From Spirochaetota bacterium (GTDB lineage Bacteria > Spirochaetota > UBA12135 > COTS27), in contig AP019861.1 of the NCBI GenBank assembly GCA_013426755.1, forward strand, positions 951,638 through 1,015,637: a stretch of 64,000 bases of DNA, given 5' to 3'. Positions within the stretch are counted from its first letter, which is position 1; every line of letters begins with the position of its first letter. The notes beneath the pieces were generated by a model, which saw only the letters and a program-made list of their open reading frames with translations, had not been told where the DNA came from and searched no databases. The position numbers and the translations under genes were made by a program. Of this stretch, positions 61,783 through 64,000 are shown one piece after another.

Positions 61783-63000
61783 ATGGCTAAGGGTTTAGTG
61801 GTGGCTAATGTTAGCAAAGCTTTTAATAAGGTTAAAGTGCTTGAAGATATTTCATTTGCAGCGGAGGCGGGAGAGTTTACGGTCTTACTAGGTCCGTCTG
61901 GGTGTGGGAAATCGACGCTACTTAATATTCTAGCGGGGCTTGAACCGGTGAGTGGGGATGGAAAAGTCTTCATTAAAGACCGTGAAGTAACTGACCTTAC
62001 TCCTAAAGAACGTAATATTGCAATGGTTTTTCAATCTTACGCCTTGTATCCGAATATGACTATTCGTGAGAATATTGGGTTTGGTCTTAAAAACAGGCAG
62101 TACAGCAAGCAGGATTTAAGTACGATTGTTGAGCGTGTGGCTAAGATCTTACGTATTACAGATTTGCTTGAAAGAAGACCGAGTGAGCTTTCAGGTGGGC
62201 AGCGGCAGCGCGTGGCTATGGGGCGTGCTATTTCACGGAGTCCGGATCTGTATTTATTTGATGAGCCCTTGTCAAACCTCGATGCTAAGCTTAGAGTAGA
62301 ATTACGGCTTGAACTCAAATTACTTCATCAAAACGAGAAAAAGAGCATTGTCTACGTCACCCACGATCAGATCGAAGCAATGACGTTAGCCGATAAAATT
62401 ATTATCTTAAACAAAGGACGTATTATGCAGATCGGTACGCCGCTGCAAATCTACACAGCACCGAACAATGTCTTCGTAGCCACCTTTATTGGCGTTCCCA
62501 CAACGAATATCTTTCCAACGACTATTGAAAAAAACACCGATACACAGCAATTGACTTTTACGCTTACTAATGCGCTCAATCAATCTTTTACTATTCCGTT
62601 AAAAAAGCATGTGCTTTATGACGTTCTTACCCGTTATACTAAGAAGCGGATCTTACTTGGGATTAGAGCAGAGCAGCTTATCATTGTGACGAACAATGAC
62701 CGTGCGACTAATAACACAATGAATACAATGACTTCTAATAATACGACTGATCGTATTACTGGTGAGGATGAAATAAGTTCTGCCGAGACAACATTTTCAT
62801 TTAAAGCACGGGTTACGGCAGTAGAGTTTGTCGGTTCTGAGTTTTACGTGTACTTTGACATAGACGCTAAGCGCATTGTTGCAAAATGTTCGGCTACACT
62901 GGCAATTAAACGTGGAGACGTGATCACACTTCGTGCGCGTTATGAAAGCATTCACTTCTTCGATTGTGAGACCGAAGAGCGCATCACGGCTGAGTCATAG
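61783..63000 (+). CDS. Sugar ABC transporter ATPase (MalK/AglK/UgpC-like)
   Basis: Energises the transporter encoded upstream. Walker A GPSGCGKST, Q-loop FQSYALYPNM, signature LSGGQRQRVAMGRAI, Walker B LYLFDEPLSNLDAK and H-loop VTHDQ are all intact. The C-terminal regulatory/TOBE part (about 240-405) carries an Asn/Thr-rich insert near 305-335 (TNNTMNTMTSNN) not usual for the family. It is 221 bases after the glucosidase gene and ends 7 bases before the convergent recA stop. Confidence 0.93.
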   Translation: MAKGLVVANVSKAFNKVKVLEDISFAAEAGEFTVLLGPSGCGKSTLLNILAGLEPVSGDGKVFIKDREVTDLTPKERNIAMVFQSYALYPNMTIRENIGFGLKNRQYSKQDLSTIVERVAKILRITDLLERRPSELSGGQRQRVAMGRAISRSPDLYLFDEPLSNLDAKLRVELRLELKLLHQNEKKSIVYVTHDQIEAMTLADKIIILNKGRIMQIGTPLQIYTAPNNVFVATFIGVPTTNIFPTTIEKNTDTQQLTFTLTNALNQSFTIPLKKHVLYDVLTRYTKKRILLGIRAEQLIIVTNNDRATNNTMNTMTSNNTTDRITGEDEISSAETTFSFKARVTAVEFVGSEFYVYFDIDAKRIVAKCSATLAIKRGDVITLRARYESIHFFDCETEERITAES

Positions 63001-63007
63001 GTATCGC

Positions 63008-64000
63008 TTATTCTTTTAACCAGCTAGGTTTGTGCTCGGCTGGTTTAGTGGATTTGGTAGCGGTGTCCGTATTTGTCTGTGCTGATTTAGTATTTTTGGG
63101 GGGGGCTGGTGTTTTTGTTGAGGCGGAGGTGGTGGGTGGTTTGGGATTGATCTTGGCTTGAATGTCATTAAAAATGGCATCGTATAAGGACGTGTCTGCT
63201 TCTAGTTCTGAGCGAACATTTTCTACACCTTGTGCTAGCCGTTTGTCGTTGTAGGAGAACCAGGAGCCTGATTTTTTAATAATTTCTAGGTGAACGCCGA
63301 GTTCAATGATCTCATGAATTCGTGAAATGCCTTTACCAAAGATAAGGGTTGTTTCAATGCTTTTAAAGGGCGGGGCGACTTTATTTTTAACGATGCGGAC
63401 ACGGAGCTTATTTCCGTAGGGCGTGTCCCCTTTTTTAAGGGTTTCAATCTTCCTCACGTCTAGACGGATCGTGGAGTAAAATTTGAGTGCATTGCCGCCT
63501 GTGGTTGTTTCTTGGGGTCCATAGAAACTGCCTACTTTCATGCGGAGTTGGTTGATGAAGATAAGGGTTGTTTTGCTTTTGGAGACGCTACCGGTGATTT
63601 TCCTGAGGGCTTGGCTCATAAGACGTGCTTGAAGTGCCATTTGCGGGTCACCCATATCGCCTTCTATTTCTGCCCGTGGAACAAGCGCAGCTACGCTATC
63701 TATGACGATCAAGGCAATATCTCCTGAATTGATAAGACTGTCTGCAATCTCTAACGCTTGTTCGCCATTTTCTGGTTGGGCTACGTAAAGGTCATCTGTA
63801 TTGATGCCAATTCCCTTAGCGTATTCGATGTCTAGGGCATGTTCTGCGTCTATAAAAGCACAAAGTCCGCCTTTTTTCTGCATTTCTGCTATAGCGTGGA
63901 GTGAAAGCGTTGTTTTGCCGGAGGATTCAGGACCGTAAATCTCAATAATACGCCCCCTAGGGAAACCACCTACACCAAGGGCATTGTCTAATAGGATCGA
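63008..64000 (-). CDS. recA: RecA recombinase, N-terminal part outside window
   Basis: DNA strand-exchange and SOS coprotease. The frame is open to base 64000; upstream of the first in-window ATG (63883) it encodes [16 protein letters not shown] (Walker A), so the gene starts beyond the window. Further motifs: [20 protein letters not shown] (Walker B), [17 protein letters not shown] (loop L1 area), [12 protein letters not shown] (loop L2) and [14 protein letters not shown]. The C-terminal tail is Thr/Lys/Pro-rich (about 45 residues) instead of the usual acidic tail, ending SWLKE. Confidence 0.97.
   Translation of the reverse strand, partial: SILLDNALGVGGFPRGRIIEIYGPESSGKTTLSLHAIAEMQKKGGLCAFIDAEHALDIEYAKGIGINTDDLYVAQPENGEQALEIADSLINSGDIALIVIDSVAALVPRAEIEGDMGDPQMALQARLMSQALRKITGSVSKSKTTLIFINQLRMKVGSFYGPQETTTGGNALKFYSTIRLDVRKIETLKKGDTPYGNKLRVRIVKNKVAPPFKSIETTLIFGKGISRIHEIIELGVHLEIIKKSGSWFSYNDKRLAQGVENVRSELEADTSLYDAIFNDIQAKINPKPPTTSASTKTPAPPKNTKSAQTNTDTATKSTKPAEHKPSWLKE

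Noticed and set aside
1-64000. tRNA, rRNA, riboswitch, insertion sequence or prophage genes
   Set aside because: No cloverleaf-like, rRNA-like or transposase/integrase sequence was recognised by reading; a covariance-model scan would be needed to exclude small RNAs.

Overview
This looks like a chromosomal window from a free-living or loosely host-associated spirochaete (Spirochaetota). It is moderately AT-rich and carries many core genes with no phage or transposon genes. The assignment rests on flagellar gene order (flgN-like, flgK, flgL, fliW), the rplU-prp-rpmA order, a long PFP-like phosphofructokinase, a flagellar MAF-type glycosyltransferase and SPOR/TPR/outer-membrane proteins. The organism is less reduced than Borrelia or Treponema pallidum. 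It encodes haem-to-cytochrome c assembly (ResB, CcsA), isochorismate synthase (menaquinone), a methylcitrate cycle cluster, DapF, AroQ and SerC. Phylum placement is inference; no database search was possible.

Layout. 1-4.6 kb: resB (cut by the window edge), ccsA and a CPBP membrane protein. 5-7.3 kb: rplU, the L27 protease gene prp, and rpmA. 7.3-11.1 kb: prpD-prpB-prpC. 11.3-17.9 kb, minus strand: a 41-codon small gene, yraN, an HD-like protein, fliW, flgL, flgK and flgN, with a good sigma-28 promoter candidate in front of flgN. 19-30 kb, minus strand: HdeD-like protein, a CoaD-CoaE fusion, a degenerate M24-like protein, aroQ, maf, a division PBP with PASTA domain, and phosphofructokinase. 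30.3-32.3 kb: SPOR protein and YbgC-like thioesterase. 32.3-41.5 kb, minus strand: beta-barrel protein, large TPR protein, a hugely expanded DapF, and S4. 42-49.5 kb: DMT transporter, expanded UvrC, MenF, MurA. 49.6-55.3 kb, minus strand: UDG4-like protein, a second outer-membrane protein, SerC, GpmI. 56-63 kb: a five-gene alpha-glucoside uptake and hydrolysis operon in the order binding protein, two permeases, glucosidase, ATPase. recA (cut by the window edge) converges on it.

The most unusual property is a window-wide repeat process. Intergenic regions are packed with short tandem arrays, many with a 10- or 11-bp unit, others with 15, 17, 21, 25, 29, 32 or 38 bp. Several run into gene ends and supply terminal codons. 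Inside genes the arrays have units that are multiples of three (12, 15, 18 nt) and encode Ser/Thr/Asn/Gln/Pro-rich inserts in conserved enzymes (DapF about double normal size, UvrC about 350 residues too long, YbgC, MenF, the sugar ATPase). No tRNA, rRNA, CRISPR array, insertion sequence or toxin-antitoxin pair was recognised.
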